In this document: positions 12,501-27,500 of the stretch, one piece after another
Layout of the letters: every line of letters starts with the position of its first letter
Numbering within the stretch: position 1 is the first letter of the stretch
NCBI RefSeq assembly: GCF_032062135.1
Contig: NC_092859.1
Span: 127,870,082-127,934,081, forward strand
Source: Pyxicephalus adspersus
Taxonomy: Eukaryota > Chordata > Amphibia > Anura > Pyxicephalidae
Direction: 5' to 3'
DNA length: 64,000 bases
Translations under genes and position numbers: made by a program
Notes under the pieces: generated by a model
Told to the model about the DNA's origin: nothing
Database searches by the model: none
Seen by the model: only the letters and a program-made list of their open reading frames with translations

Positions 12501-15500
12501 GCCAAGGGCAATCAGGAGGGCTGAATACTCTAAACTTAGAAGAAGACAGGGTGATGGTGCTAAAGCTGGAGCAAAGTGGGGTGAGTGTATTTAAAAACTT
12601 GTGAACAGGCAAGTAACTTTATTTTACTGCAGAAGGTAAATTGCCTTTCCCTTCTGCAATAAATAACCTGCCTGTTCACATTTTTTTTAATGCTTAGTTC
12701 TGTTTTGAGTAAAGAATCCCTGTACTTTATTAGATTTTTGGTTTGTACTGTAGGAAACCAGTGTACACAACATTAGGGTTAAATAGAAGCAAGGTTTTAT
12801 TTTGGCAATTTTTGAAATGGAAAAGTTGTTTTAATAATAAATATGCAGTTGTGGTATATATAGTTTTATGATGATCAAGCTAAATATATATATAGTTTTT
12901 ATGATGATCAAGCTAAAGTTGTTTGCATGAGGAGACAACTCTTCTGGCATAGACTGTCTAGTAATTCAGTGGAACCTCCAGGCAGGCTCCTATAGGGGGA
13001 CAGACGTCTGTTCTCTAGAAACTCGTGTCATGGTTCATATTAAATTAAATCAATCTAATTTGCCAACAGCCTTGAGTTTTTTACTTTTACATATTTCTCA
13101 AAGCATTGTAGAGTATGTTCTGTATCTGAGAGTCAGTGCTGAACCTGGAGTAGTGGAATATACCTTGAACCAGTCACTCAAGCGTTGCATTCCTTGCATT
13201 CAACATCATTATGTTTACTACTGTCTGCCACTTGGCACTTCTACATTAATATATCTCCTGATCTGTAGGTTTTTTCTGTCAGATGCAACAACAGTTGTTG
13301 CTGATTTTAGCATACACACTATGTTTTAGAGTGTACAGTACATAACAGTGCGCTTGCAGTCTTCCCTTTAGGTAGTGTTTGAGCTCACTGTGCAATCTCA
13401 CAATGTCATGTAGGCAATTTGCCATGCCCCTTAGCATGTAAAAGTCATATTTCTTTTTTTACAGCTCACCCAGAATTGTACAAAAAATTGAAAAGGTTAT
13501 TTTTTGCTTAAGAATTGCCTTCAGAATTCGGAAGTAGCTGACTCACAAAGGTTAGAAAATAACAAAAGGGGTCCCCAACACATGTTCAAGCTAGCCAGTG
13601 AAAAAAAAAAACATCAGCTGCCTTGGTAAGGTAATGTCTGGGATTCTGATTTCTGATGAGTTGGTATACCTGGAAGGAGGAGGGTGCTACCTCTAGGTGG
13701 GCCTGTGCCTAATGTGTGCAGTGCGTTTCATGGTCCATAACTGCAGATTCAGTTTTGAGTTATGGACTTCACTTTACATAGGTGTCTTGATGCAGCACCA
13801 GTATGGGTATCACTGATAAATGCAATAAAAATCTCTGTTTAAACTAGAATATGGCATTCTCTGCAAAGTATATGAGGCAAAGCCTAAATCTTATGCATTG
13901 CAATTCCAGATTCTCTGTAACAAGGTCAGAGAACTCAAGTAATAGCAGGCTGAAAGAAGCAATAACTCTGGACTACCTTATCATTAAAGAAAAAAGCATG
14001 AGCACTAAGGAGACAAAATTGTCTGTACCTAAAAGAGTTATTGGTACATGACCTCTGCACTTCAGTCAGTGTTAACACACACAATAATAAATAATAATGA
14101 ACCAAATCACAAACAGAAAAGACCAATGATACAACAAAGTATCTTTGGGTGTCTGCTGACTATACAACCTAACTAAACCCCCCCCCCCCCTTGTCCCCAG
14201 CCACACTCCTCCTGGTCTGAGGACACTTTGAATTGGATAAACATCCTGACTTCCATCAAAGGACCAATCCTCAGGTGGAATCAACAACAACCTGCCAAAA
14301 ACGAAGCACCTCATAGGCCTCGTTTTGCCAGTATTCCCAGTCTTCTAGAGACCCCAAAGAACCCCCTAGAACCACCAAACTTCCTTGACAAGAAAAATCT
14401 AAAACCATATCCTAAAACTGTAAGGGCAACATGGTGAAACATCTTCACCCTCCAACTGATTCTTCTGGAATAATCTTCCCAACGTTCTTCATGTTCCAGT
14501 CCTTTAAGGCTCCTTTGAACCAGTTATTACTAGTCAGTTAAGGCCTCCCATTCCATATCACCACCTCATGCTATCCCTCCCATAAGTCACACAGCCACAC
14601 TTTGTTTATTCAAACTAACTTAGAGTCAGAACATTACATTGAGCATCACAACAAAATCAGTGGTCCTCCAAAATCCTATAAAGTACTACTATAAACCAAA
14701 AAAAAATTCCTATACAAGAATGCATTCATTTTCTTTATTTTGATAAATACCATTGCCAGCTGTAACATCCTTTGAAACTATAAAGTGGAGTACTCTACAT
14801 AGAAAAGTTGAGATAAGAAGTACCAATAAAGAAGTGATAGATCTGTTTATGAAGCAGTGAATTTGACATTCACTAGCTGGTAGAGGGGCAATCATTGCCA
14901 TTGAAAACACGCTGACCTGAACAATTGTTCACCTGAGAATGTATAGTGAATGATATTATTATCTTCTGCTAAAATGTTGTCTCCATTCCTGAAGCTGAGA
15001 GAGCTTCAAATATGTCCTAACTGGACAGCTACAATAACTTATTCTTTTCTTGTTGTCCTGTGACAGGCATGGCAGACCCCAAATCAGAGTCTTTTTTCAC
15101 AGAGGTTTGTTGCTTTTGTAAAACTCTTTAAGGATTATATTATTTGATTCATTTGATTCATTTATCAGCTCACCGTTAAGTGAAGTATTACTATTGTTAC
15201 TATTATCATTAGTTGCATTATCTTTAGTATTACTAAAAAATGCAAAATATTAGTTTCATTTTTCTCACTCATTATGGGTTTATTTCATTCGAATCTAAGA
15301 CCAAACAAGAAATGATAGTTATATTTACCCAAAAGAGCATCTGCGAAATAAACAAAATAAAACAATCGGATGAGAATTGGTATTTGCAGATCAGGGTGAC
15401 TGTTGTAATGGTTGTATGGCTTGGCAACAGTTGCCTCTTACAAGTTAAGACTACACTGAGGTCACGCTGCACCTCCCTTGTTTTTCAGTCTCTAGTACAG

Positions 15501-18500
15501 TTTGTGAATTTAGTGCAATACAAAGCCGAAAAATTGTCATTCAGAATATAAGAATTTATTGGAACATTATTTTTGTTTTATTATTAATTTTTTATGCAAA
15601 AATTGCAAAAAATGACAAGATTGTCAAGATTTTTCTGTGGACCACCAAAATTTTCTCACGGACCACCAGTGAGTAAAGCATCTAAAACAATGGAGCCTTT
15701 GCATTAGGAAAGTTAAGCAACATCATCCAGCAAACTTAACCAGTCCTGATTCCCTTCAAATATCACAGATTACAATTGGTTTCAGGATGATAAAGACATT
15801 AACCCAAAGTAAAGCTACGTACACACTTCCAATTATTATCGTTGGAAAACGAACGACGAACGATCCTGCACGATATCTACGAACGATCGTATAGCACCGA
15901 TCCTGCACATAGAGATAACGACACGATCGTTCGTAGATATTGTACACACAATAGATACGATCGTTTGAGCGATAGAGGAACTATGTGCACGACAGGAAAG
16001 TGAACGAACGTTTGTTCATTACGCATGCTCAGACCATGGACGATCAACGAACGATCGTACACACGAACGATGTTCAACGATCGTCGTCCAATCCGATCCG
16101 CCGGTCCGTTTCCAACGACTTTCCTCGTTCGTCGGCGTCGTTGGTTACTTTTTTTACGAACGATTTTTGCCCAATCGATCGTTCGTCGTTCGTTCGTCGT
16201 TCGTTTTGAACGATAAAAATTGGAAGTGTGCACGCACCTTAACACTACAATATATCTAAAAGCAATAATAGGTGGCCTTTTTACCTGCTTTATAACACTG
16301 GTGAAAAGAATAAGATGTTACGTAGACAAACAAACTGTAAAGAAGAGCAAATTACTATCACATTGTCTGTCAGGGTGATGAATATTAGAAGAGTGGCCCC
16401 CTGAGATTGTCGTCCCTGACACCCCCTTTTAATTACACTAATTGATATGTCAATTGATTTATATGGCTTTAATTTAGCTGCTGCCTTCAGGGGTGATCTC
16501 CATGAGCTGCTTTCTGGCTTTTTCTATTTAGGTAACAGGCTGTCAGAAGACTTACTGGAAGACCTTGTAGGACATGACTGTTACTAGGTAATTCTGCCTT
16601 TATGTCATGAATGATTGGAACCCAAATCTTTAGGGAAACCACATGTTCAGTAAGGTTTATTTCTGCCTTTTATATACTTGTTTCATGGTGAGTCTTTAAC
16701 ATAGAACCTGCCACAAGCTGTATCTGTTATTATTATTAGCCAGTATTTATAAAGCACTGACATATTACGCAGCGCTTTACAAATTTCATAGTCATAACAC
16801 TAGCTGTTCCTCAAAGGGGCTTACAATCTAAATTTTCCATTTTGCCCCCAACCTTTTACTTATGTCAGGGTAAAGGGTAATAGGGTAAAGTCACCCACTC
16901 GTTTTTTTTTCAAATGTGTACTGTTGGTCGGTTATGGTTTACACTTGAGTCTTAATGACTAAATGTATTGACAAGTTTCGGTGTAATAAAAGTTTGTTTA
17001 CATTTATTTTATACCCAATAAAGGGACTGTGGTCTAAAATTTTACCACACTCTTGCTGTTTTATTTTTTACTGTTATGCTGTATATACCTGCAATGCATT
17101 CTGTCCTTGGTGATGCATATTTTTTAATATCAGCCTGCAGAAGAAAGGGAATCTGGGAGAATGCTTTTACAGTAACATTCATTTTTACAAGTTTACAACA
17201 TATCATTTTAGTACAGACATCTGTACTGGCGTTCTGACGTCTGGGAGCCTCTCCCGAAATCACAATAGCTACACATGTCTGGCTTTCTGGCTGTTGATAC
17301 CAATATCCATCTGTTCAGATGGCACCCGGCCCACTAACAAGCTACTATAGTCCCTGCCCAAGTGTATATGTGTCAAAGAGTGATGGCCTCAGGAAGAGTG
17401 TGCAGGACATTGAACAATTCTATTTTATTTAGATGAAACACTTTCTTAACCTGTCTCCTGTGATAAAGCAGACAGGACACAAACAGAGGAGGACAAAGAG
17501 AAAGTGAATCCCAGAAACAGCTGGCGACAGGAAACAGAAATCCGCAGTAATGGAATGGAGCCTTCTCCAATAAATGCTGGGGAACTTTTTAAAAGGCAAA
17601 TTTATCCCAGTAATAAACAACATGACACCATGTTATCGTCTTTCATCAGATCTGCTATAAATGCGTAAACTTTCAAACTAGCTGACAAACTGGCATCCTA
17701 ATGAAGCATAGAGAATACCATTAATAAAAATCCACATATATTAGACATTATTCTACAATGTGGTGCTTAACAATAATAGTGGGAACAGTATTCTGGTTTG
17801 TTAGCATATAAGAAGTGTGAAAAAAACATTCTTTTCACACAACCAGAAGCCAGTTTAGCACACAAAATTAGTGAAAGCACACAGAATATATTGTTGAATT
17901 ATTAGGTAGCAATCAAAAAATAGGTTGAAGACAAATTCATCCTTTGTGCATAAATACATAAGGTTATATTCAGTAAAGACATTATGAAATATCAAAGTTT
18001 TATGCCATAGGCTGGACTTTAAATGTACTTTATTGGATTTATTTTCAGATCCTTTATCTATGCCATTGATGATATTTTACAGTTCTGTGCGGGAATATTT
18101 CATAATATGATATTATTTCATAATACTATTGTTGAATTATGTATCTTTTTATAGTATATATTTAATAATGTAAGTTTCACCTAAAAGAACCAAATAAACA
18201 AAATGTGTAGAGAAACATAAATTAATGAACATGAAAATCATGAAGACGTACAAAATGCTGAAACTATAAAGATTATTTAAAGCTAAATTTAAAGCTTAAT
18301 TGTCAAGTACTGAACATCCATCCTCTTTTTGACCATAGGATATGACATATAATGAAAAACAGTGAACATGGTTTTATTATTCATATGTAAGTTGTGAGTT
18401 ATACATTTCAATAAAGTAATGTTTTTATTCTCTTTGGTTTATTAAACAATAATTCTAAGTACATTTAAAGTCCTGCTTATGGCAATAATACAGTGCACAG

Positions 18501-21500
18501 TGCAGTGGAGTTTTTCTGAAGCTTTATGTCAAATCTTGAGTTGGTCTCCACTCAACTGTTTCCATAAAATTCAACAGGAATATTTTCCAATTTTTTTAAG
18601 TATATTGCTAGTAGTTGCAGAGTGTTTGAAATTGGTTTCAGAGGACAGCAGACCACCCATGAAATTTTGAGACATAAAGCAACAAAACAGCAATCACACC
18701 GCAACCAATTACTAGAGTAGTAAACGGATGTTTATGAATTTATTGAATTCCTCCACAATCCTCTCAGAAACATAGCAGTTGATATTGAGTGTCTGGGGGT
18801 GGTTAACCACACAGTTGTCAACCACACATTCAGTGCCAGATGTAGCCAACAGTGGTCAGTCCTGTGCAGAACTGGCCCATTAAATTAACTTGGGGGGGGG
18901 GTTGCTGTAGACTGAGGATGGTCTTCCCCTGCACCCATCTAAATTTAGCCTGGAAGTTGTTACACTGCAAGTTAAAAAAATTGTTTGTTTTAGCGTTTAT
19001 CTGTCCATAAATGTGGTAATTGCTTTTTTTATTTTATGGTGTTTTTTCCGTTTTTGCAACTGCTGATGCTGACAATTTCTGCCCAAGTGAGACAACAATT
19101 GCTCACTCTACTATTTAAGAGAAGTAGGATTGTCAAGTTACAACTGGAAGTGTGTTAAAACACCCAACTCTATTCATCTCTATTACATAGGAGTTGATGA
19201 TAAGACTTTGCTAACTGGTAACAGTGCAAAGAACACAGAAAGGAAGTATCAACAGGTATGTTGCCCTTGGTAAAAAAAATATATACTAATACTTTTGGTG
19301 GTACATATAACAGACCAAATTGAGTAAAAAGGAAGTAGGGTTTACATACACTTTATTTCAATTCAAAAGGCATACCATACCACAGCCACCAATAAATTTC
19401 ATTATTGGATTCAGATTACTGGACTTGGGTTCCTATGGATTATCACACTTTTCATACTGCAACACCTTAATAGACAAAGTCACTAAAGGCAGTGATGCGC
19501 TATAAACTGAGAGACAGATCAATGAGTTTAAAAGCAGAAGCCAAAGTCAACTGTTAAGTTCTGTACTACCCATATTGTTCACTGAAAATACAAAATGAAA
19601 AAATAAAACTATTGATAAAACATTAAAAAAACTACCACTGAGAAAACACTACCTACATAAAATGTATTTTATGCCTAGCATAGTTTCCTATAAAAAAGAA
19701 AACACAATGTGAATGGCTTATTGCTGCATTGATTGCCTTCATATTGAGATATGTCTCTAAAATATATTCTAACTAAATGATCGTCTCAGAAATGTATAAG
19801 CTTGATCTAACCTTTACTATAACCTAATTAAATGAATATAATGATTACAGCTATCAGTGGCGTAGTACCTCAGGGGAAATTTTATGAAGGGAATAAAAGG
19901 TTCCTGCTCTTTTGACCTCCGCCGTATTTAGCTTTTGAACCTTAATGACTTTTAGGGTCCATGAATAGGAAATCAATCACTGAAGAATAATGACATTAAA
20001 GATAGTGTACTGTTAACATTAATCATTGGGCATGAAAAGGAAACCATTGGCGATCCATATGAAATTACAGTAGCAACGGCACACAGAAAAAAAAGCTGTC
20101 AAAACTGTTCTCTAACTTATACAGGTGGTTAAATATATATCTTATACAGTGGTGCTTGAAAGTCTGTGAGCCCTTTAAAATGTTAAATATTTTTATATGA
20201 AAGTGACCAAAAAACATCATCTAATTTTCAATTAAATTTCAAACAAATAAACAAATGAAACAAAAATAATTATATTTGGTCATGTATTATTTAAAAAATA
20301 ATGGTCCATTAACAAGGCAAAAGTAAGGGAATTGTGCTCTCAGTATTTGGTGTGACCCTCTTGTGCACCAATAACTGCAACTAAAAGCTTTTGGTAACTG
20401 TTGATCAGTCCTGCACCTCCATACAGAACAGCCTCAGGTTTTGGATGAACTGCTCGCTTTAAGTCTTTCCACACAATTTCAGTTGCATTAGGGTCAGGAT
20501 TTTGACCTGGCCATTCCAGAACATTCATTTTAATCTTATTTACCATTCCTTGGTAAAAATTACTTGTGTGTTTAGGATAGTTGGATGGGACAGGAAAGGG
20601 TTGAGATAGGATGGCATAGGGTTCTTAGACTGGAATGCAGTGTCCAAATGTAATGCTCAATATTTAGGTCAAACATTTCTGTCTTCATCTGCCCACAAAA
20701 CATTCTTTCAGCATCCTTCTAGTTTGTCTACATGATCTTTAAAAAATGTGGACAGTAAGTAATAATTTTGGGGGAGGGCAGTGGCTTTCTTCTTGCTACC
20801 CTGCTATTTACACACCACTGCTTTTCAATGTTCTCCTGGACATCAACATTCACCAATGTGAGACAAGCCTTCAGTTGCTTAAAAGTTACTATGGGTTTCT
20901 TTGTAGCCTCTCAGACTATTACACTCCTTGCAGTTAAAGTTATCTTTGATGGTCGACAATTAAATTTACCCTACCATATAAATATGGTCTTGAATTTCCT
21001 CCATTTATAGACAGTCTATCTGACCGTTGATTAGTGAAGTCCAAACTCTTTGGATTTGTCTTGTAACATTTTCCAGCTTTAGAGGTATCAACAACTCTTG
21101 AGGTCCTTAGACATCTAATTTGATCACTCACACTTCATTGTCATTCCATTGATGAAAAACACCAGACTGCTTTCAAATGATATGATATACCTAAGGATTT
21201 ACTTACTTTTACTATGTTAACCTCCCTAGCGGTTCATTTCTTTCCGGTTTTGTCTAAACACGGTACATTGTTTTTCATGAAAATTTATTTTACAGTGTAT
21301 TATAATAGTATGAGTAAAGAAAAGTTTGAAACACAAAATCATGTAAAAACAATAAATTGAATAAATTAAAAAATCTATATATTTAAAAAATTTAATTTTT
21401 TTTTAATTTAAAAAAAATACATATTACACTCATACTAATATATATACTGTAAAATAAATGTTCTTGAAAACAATGTACTTATTTTACACATATAAATCCA

Positions 21501-24500
21501 ATGTATTGCAATAAATACACTTATTTTGTATTGAATGCAATGCAAATGGATTTTGAATTTCCCGCACTGCCCCGCCGGCAACGTACACACAGAAAGAAGA
21601 CGGAGTTCTCGGAGATGGACGACACAGGACGCCGGCGGATTAGGTAAGTGCTGTATTTACTTACCTTCCATACGTTTACCTACCCCGTGTGTGACTCAGG
21701 GTTACCACTTTTAGCAACTTTTTTCTATCCCGAGTCACACTCGGGGGTTACCTCTAGGGAGGTTAATGTATCATTTGTTCCAATAATTACATGACCAAAT
21801 ATTTGTTTTCTTCATCTACAATTAGGAAATGTTTTGGTCACATTCATATAAAATATTCAAGCACCAGAGTATATGTTTTACCCTGAAACCAGTTATCCTA
21901 AAATGCACTGTACTGGAGTATCTTCTAGAATACGCAGAATACTCAGCTTTCCCAGATTTTACCGGGAAATATCAGTAATACTCATCCCTGCACCACTGTT
22001 TGACATTTAGGTTAATGGAAGGGTAGGGTACAATTACAAACATTTTCTCAAATTAGGTGGAGAGAAAAACATTTTGTATTCCAACATTTAAATTATTTTG
22101 CTGCAGCAGAAGGCACAAGGGTAACTTTCATGGTTTTTGAATCAACAATATCACTCTTTTTAATGCACAAGTTTTCAAGCTGATTAAAATAATTAGTATT
22201 TATTCATAAACATATTAAGTAGATAAGGAGAATACAACAAATATACATGCCCTTTTATTATATACATTCATGTATCTCTTGTCAATACAACAGTGTATAA
22301 ATATGCATCCTGATACTGGGCTCAACCTTCTCTAACTTAGAGTATAATTGCATGCCATCTTTCTCTGTATTTACTGTTATGTACAAGGATAAAGGATGAG
22401 GATAATATTTTGTACCAAGCTTTTCTTGTCTCTGTCAAGGATCAATTTTTTACCTGCAGTATTTTTCGGATTGATAAGTTAACCCATATTGACCTGTCTT
22501 CACTGTAATTTTAACTTGGAAAACTTTAATGTGCCCTTTTTAGATAAATGCTTTCATTCAAAACTAAATTTTTGCCTAAATTACTAAATTGAATGGAAGA
22601 GTTTATAAAGATTGAGTTTTGGCAGGGTTAATCTAGCTATTATCTGGATACAACTTTACAGTAAAATAGAAGCAAAAAAAAAAAAAAAAATTAACATATG
22701 AGTAAAAGGACTTTATGTCTGTGAAGGTTCTCATATATTCAGGTATGTTTCTATATTTGCAGAAGGGATATCATCTGTCCGTTCTGCAGAAAATAACCTG
22801 CTAACCTTTTTTCTTTACATTTAGTTCCACTAGGAACATTTACAGTTAGGTCCATAAATATTTGGACAGAGACAACTTTTTTTCTAATTTTGGTTCTGTA
22901 CATTACCACAATTAATTTTAAGTGAAACAACTCAGATGCAGTTGAACTGCAGACTTTCAGCTTTAATTCAGTGGGTTGAACAAAAAGATTGCATAAAATG
23001 TGAGGAACTAAAGCCTTTTTTTAACACAATCACTTAATTTCAGGGGCTCAAAAGTAATTGGACAAATTAAAAAGCTGAAAATAAAATGTTCATTTCTAAT
23101 ACTTGGTTGAAAATCCTTTGCTGGCAATGGCAGCCTGTAGTTTGAACTCATGGACATTCCAGATGCTGGGTGTCACAAATCCCTGCAGGTCCAGGAGATG
23201 CCTACTTCAGTGTCACCCACCTTTCACTCCCCTGCTGTCAGCACCAGCCCTGCTAAGGCATCATCCCCTCAGTACAGTTCCTGGTCCAGATCATGTGACT
23301 CCCAGTCAGTTGCTCCACTACCACAGAGGACTGGAGTGTTTCACCGACGTGCTCCTCCTGCTAGTGGAGTTGTGAACACCACCAACATCTAGTCTCCTGG
23401 ACTCCCTCTGGTGGTAGAGTATGATGCAGCAGGTCTGCTTCCAGGTTCCTGTTGTTTGTTTCTCCTGCTCCAGATTCTTTGTGTACTGACCCCGTCTTGT
23501 TTCTTGACTATGCTTGTTTGCACCCTTTGGCACTATTTTTTTGTTCCAGCTTGTTAGCAGTCACCTGCCTCTGCATGTACAGGGGCTGCATACTAGCAGT
23601 TGCCCGCAGCACAACACCCTCACCTCAAGAGGCTCTGGTGAAGACCAGGCAGCTGCTTAGACTCTGTGCCCCACGCACGTATCCACTTACCGAGATGGTG
23701 ACACAGAGGGTCCACTATCCTGCCTTGCAGCTACTGTGATACTGGGTTTCCTCCTTTTTCATTCTCTGCCAGGCCTTTACTGCAGCGGCTTTCAGTTGCT
23801 GTTTGTTTGTGGGGCTTTTTGTCCGAAGTTTAGTCTTCAACAAGCGAAATGTACGCTCAATTGGGTTAAGATCAGGTGACTGACTTGGCCATTCAAGAAT
23901 TTTCCACTTCTTTGCTTTAATAAACTCCTGGGTTGCTTTGGCTGTATAATTTGAGTCATTGTCTGGATAGCTGGATTTGAGCAGACAGTATGTCTCTGAA
24001 CACCTCAGAATTCATCCGGCTGCTTCTGTCCTGTGTCACATCATGGATAAACACTAGTGTCCCAGTGCCACTAGCAGCCATGCACGCCCAAGCCATCACA
24101 CTGCCTCCACCATGTTTTACAGATGATGTTGTATGCTTTGGATCATGAGCTGTTCCATGCCTTCTCCATACTTTTTTCTTGCCACCATTGTGGTAAAGGT
24201 TGATCTTGGTTTCATCTGTCCAAAGAATGTTTTTCCAGAACTTTTTTAGATGTTTCAGAGCAAAGTCCAATCTAGCGTTTCAATTCTTCAGGCTTATGAG
24301 TGGCTTGCACCTTGCAGTGCACCCTCTGTATTTACTTTCGTGCAGTCTTCTCTTTATGGTAGACTTGGATATCGATACGCCTACTTTCTGGAGAGTGTTG
24401 TTCACTTGGTTGGCTGTTTAGAAGGGGTTTCTCCTCACCATGGAAATAATTCTGCGAATATCAATCACTGTTGTCTTCCGTGGACGTCCAGGTCTTTTGG

Positions 24501-27500
24501 CGTTGCTGAGTTCATCAGTGCTTTCTTTCTTTCTCATATAGTACCAAACTGTAGATTTTGCCACTCCTAATATTGTAGCAATTTCTCAAATTGTTTTTTA
24601 TCTGTTTTTGCAGCTTAAGGATGGCTTGTTTCACTTGCATGGAGAGCTTCTTTGACCGCATGTTGTCTGTCCACAACAAAATCTTCCAAATACAAGCACC
24701 CCCCTCAAATCAACTCCAGGCCATTTATCTGCCTAATTGATAATGACATAACAAAGGAATTGCCCATACCAGCCCATTAAAAAGCTTTTGAATCTATTGT
24801 CCAATTACTTTTGAGCCCCTGAAATGAAGTGATTGTGTAAAAAACGGCTTTAGTTCCTCACATTTTTATGCAATCTTTTTTGTTGAACCCACTGACTTAC
24901 AGCTGAAAGTTTGCAGTTCAACTGCATCTGAGTTGTTTCATTTAAAATTAATTGTGGTAATGTACAGAACCAAAATTAGAAAAAAGCTGTCTCTGTCCAA
25001 AGTTTTATAGACCTAACTGTATAATAAAGACTGTGCGGTACGCACTTTAGAGTAAACAATTGGCTCACAAGAAAGGGGAAAGAGGAAATCAACGTCACAC
25101 TGGAGCAATTGTACCTACACATGGGTTAAGAACTTTACTATAATTTGGCAGCTTTATCTTGTCAACGTATCTTGTAACACCTCACAGTTACATCCATATA
25201 ACTTAATATTCTGTATTTGATGGTACAAGGTTAATTCAGGTTTTCACAAACTTCCAGACCTTGCATTATGTTTTTGGACAATTAACAACTGCTTTGAGAC
25301 TATGGAACATTTCATGACACCATGGAGATTGTATTTAGGTGACTCCACATTTTATTTACACCAATGATTTGCATTTATATATTAAATGTAGCATTAGCTT
25401 CATGAAACTTTCATTTGCCTTCTTTTTATTCATGCATTTTCGTTTTTTACAGAAATATAAGTTCTTCTAGAAGAAGTTGTTTAAATGACCCTAATGTATT
25501 TTGCTATGTTTGTGGTGAAAAGTTTCAACAAACACAAAGAAGAAACATTACAGAATTTATGAAACAAGCATATCTTACATGTTTTGGTATTAAACTGGGG
25601 GACCAAGATAAGTATTGGGCTCCCCATATGGTATGCAAAACTTGTGTAGAGTGTCTACATCAGTGGAATACTGGAAAACTGAAAAGTTTGAAATTTGGTG
25701 TACCTATGGTATGGCGAGAGCCCAAATATCATCATAATGATTGTTATTTTTGTGTTGTGAATGTAAAAGGTTTCAATCATTACAAGAAAAACAATCGGGA
25801 GTACCCTAATTTGGAATCAGCAAGACGACCTGTCCCGCATGGTGCTGATTTTCCAATACCAGTGTTCAGTACACTCCCTAATATTCCTGTATCTGACATG
25901 GAAGATATACAGGGTTTGGAGTGCAATCCAGGAGTTAGCAGTGGAAGTGAATATGAAGGAAGTGTTTCATCAAACCTGCAGTCCTCCCAAGAAAAGCTCA
26001 ATGATTTATTACGTGACCTAAGTCTGTCAAAACAAGCATTTGAACTTTTAGCATCCAGGTCCGAAGTTAAAAAAACGGTTTATAGGACAAGAGAGGTGAC
26101 ATTCCTACCATATTTTAGTGAAGATGGAGCCTTCGTATACTGTTGTAACATTCCTGGACTACTAACACAAGGGAGTACCAGAATACTGAGCAGAAGACAG
26201 TCAGCTTTTCATAGGTAGTTCCACTGAAAGTTTGAAATCTGTTTTACTGCATAATGGCAACTGCTATGCATCAATTCCAATTGGTCACTCAACAAAACTT
26301 AAAAGTAAAAATGAAAATAACCAAATGGTCTTACAAAAACTTATCATGCTATCATGACTTGCTATCATGAACACCATTGGTCTATATGTGTTGATTTAAA
26401 AGTGGTGACCTTCCTACTAGAAAAGCAAAGTGGATACACAAAGTACCCATGTTTCATCTGCTTTTGGGATAGTAGTGCAAAGCAGGATCACTGGAAAAAA
26501 GTGACATGGCCTCCAAGGGAAAACATGAAAAAAGGTGCAGCGAACATCATTAACGAGCCAATGGTTGACAAAGCAAAAGTCATTCCCCCTCCACTACACA
26601 TAAAGTTGGGATTAATTTGTTAGAGATCTGAACAAGGACAGTGATTGTTTCAAATACATTTGTAGATTCTTCCCTAGATTGAGTACTGAAAAATTAAAAG
26701 TAAGAATCTTAAATGAGTCGGAAAATTTAAAATTATTCAAATTTCACAAGTTACATGACTGATACTGAAGCTTCTGCCTGACACAGCTATGTTATGGTTG
26801 TCACGAACTTCTGTCTAACTTCAAAATTATGTTATGAAGAACTGGTACAAAACTTGCTCTTAAACTCTAAAAATGTTGGTGCTACTATGAGCATAAAGGT
26901 ACACTATCTCCATAGCCATTTGCAAACATTTCCAGAAAACCTGGGTGAGGAACAAGGGGAGAGGTTCCATCAAGACATAAAAGTGATGGAAGAAAGGTAT
27001 TAGGGCAGTTGGGATAGACACATGATGGCTGACTACTAATGCAGCCTTCAACTTGATTGCATTAAAGAAAATCCTACAGAGTTTTTCAATGACTTCTTTG
27101 TGATTAGTTCTGTAAATATACTGAATTTAGAATATATTGACATTAAGTATTTCAAAAATTTAATTTTGAATATATAGGCATATCTAGTTTTATTTTGCTT
27201 AATTTTCATGTTTCATTAGTTTTCTATGAGATTAATATTGAGGTCATTATTTCAAAAACTAGAGCTAATCTAGCAATACCAAAACCATATTTGGAATCTC
27301 TGCATCAAATATACCCTAAAATGATTTTAATGTGTTTGGCTAGAAAATGTTTGTTGACCAGTGTAATGGTTATATGTTTTTGACAGTCCTTAGATCTGAA
27401 AAGCCAATGAGATGAATGGTGAAATGTAATGAACATACCAGAACTAGGCCAGATAATAGTGACCAACTACTGGTAAAGATACTATGACCAATATCTAAAT

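Larger units (their letters stand above)
20145..21871 (-). mobile_element. Tc1/mariner-type transposon A, decayed
   Basis: Begins TAcagtggtgcttgaaagtc and ends gaatattcaagcaccagagTA-like sequence, with inverted ends that also share 'gaaagtgaccaaaa' and 'gatgttttggtcaca' type text. TA borders at both sides. The minus strand carries transposase remnants. A TTAA element (21217-21766) is nested inside near the right end. Confidence 0.75.
22841..25021 (-). mobile_element. Tc1-type transposon B with about 220-bp inverted ends
   Basis: TAcagttaggtccataaata at the left and the inverted tatagacctaactgTA at the right, with TA duplications. The inverted repeats continue for roughly 220 bp on each side ('tctgtacattaccacaatta', 'caactcagatgcagttgaac', 'ggggctcaaaagtaattgga'). 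The transposase gene lies between them on the minus strand, and a second element is inserted in it at 23172-23739. Long inverted repeats with inner and outer homology resemble the IR/DR class of vertebrate Tc1 elements. Confidence 0.85.

Noticed and set aside
15877..16245. Arg/Ser-rich open frames in the CpG-dense element (also at 53477-53930)
   Set aside because: Translations of ACGA repeats in both copies and on both strands. The element is non-coding.
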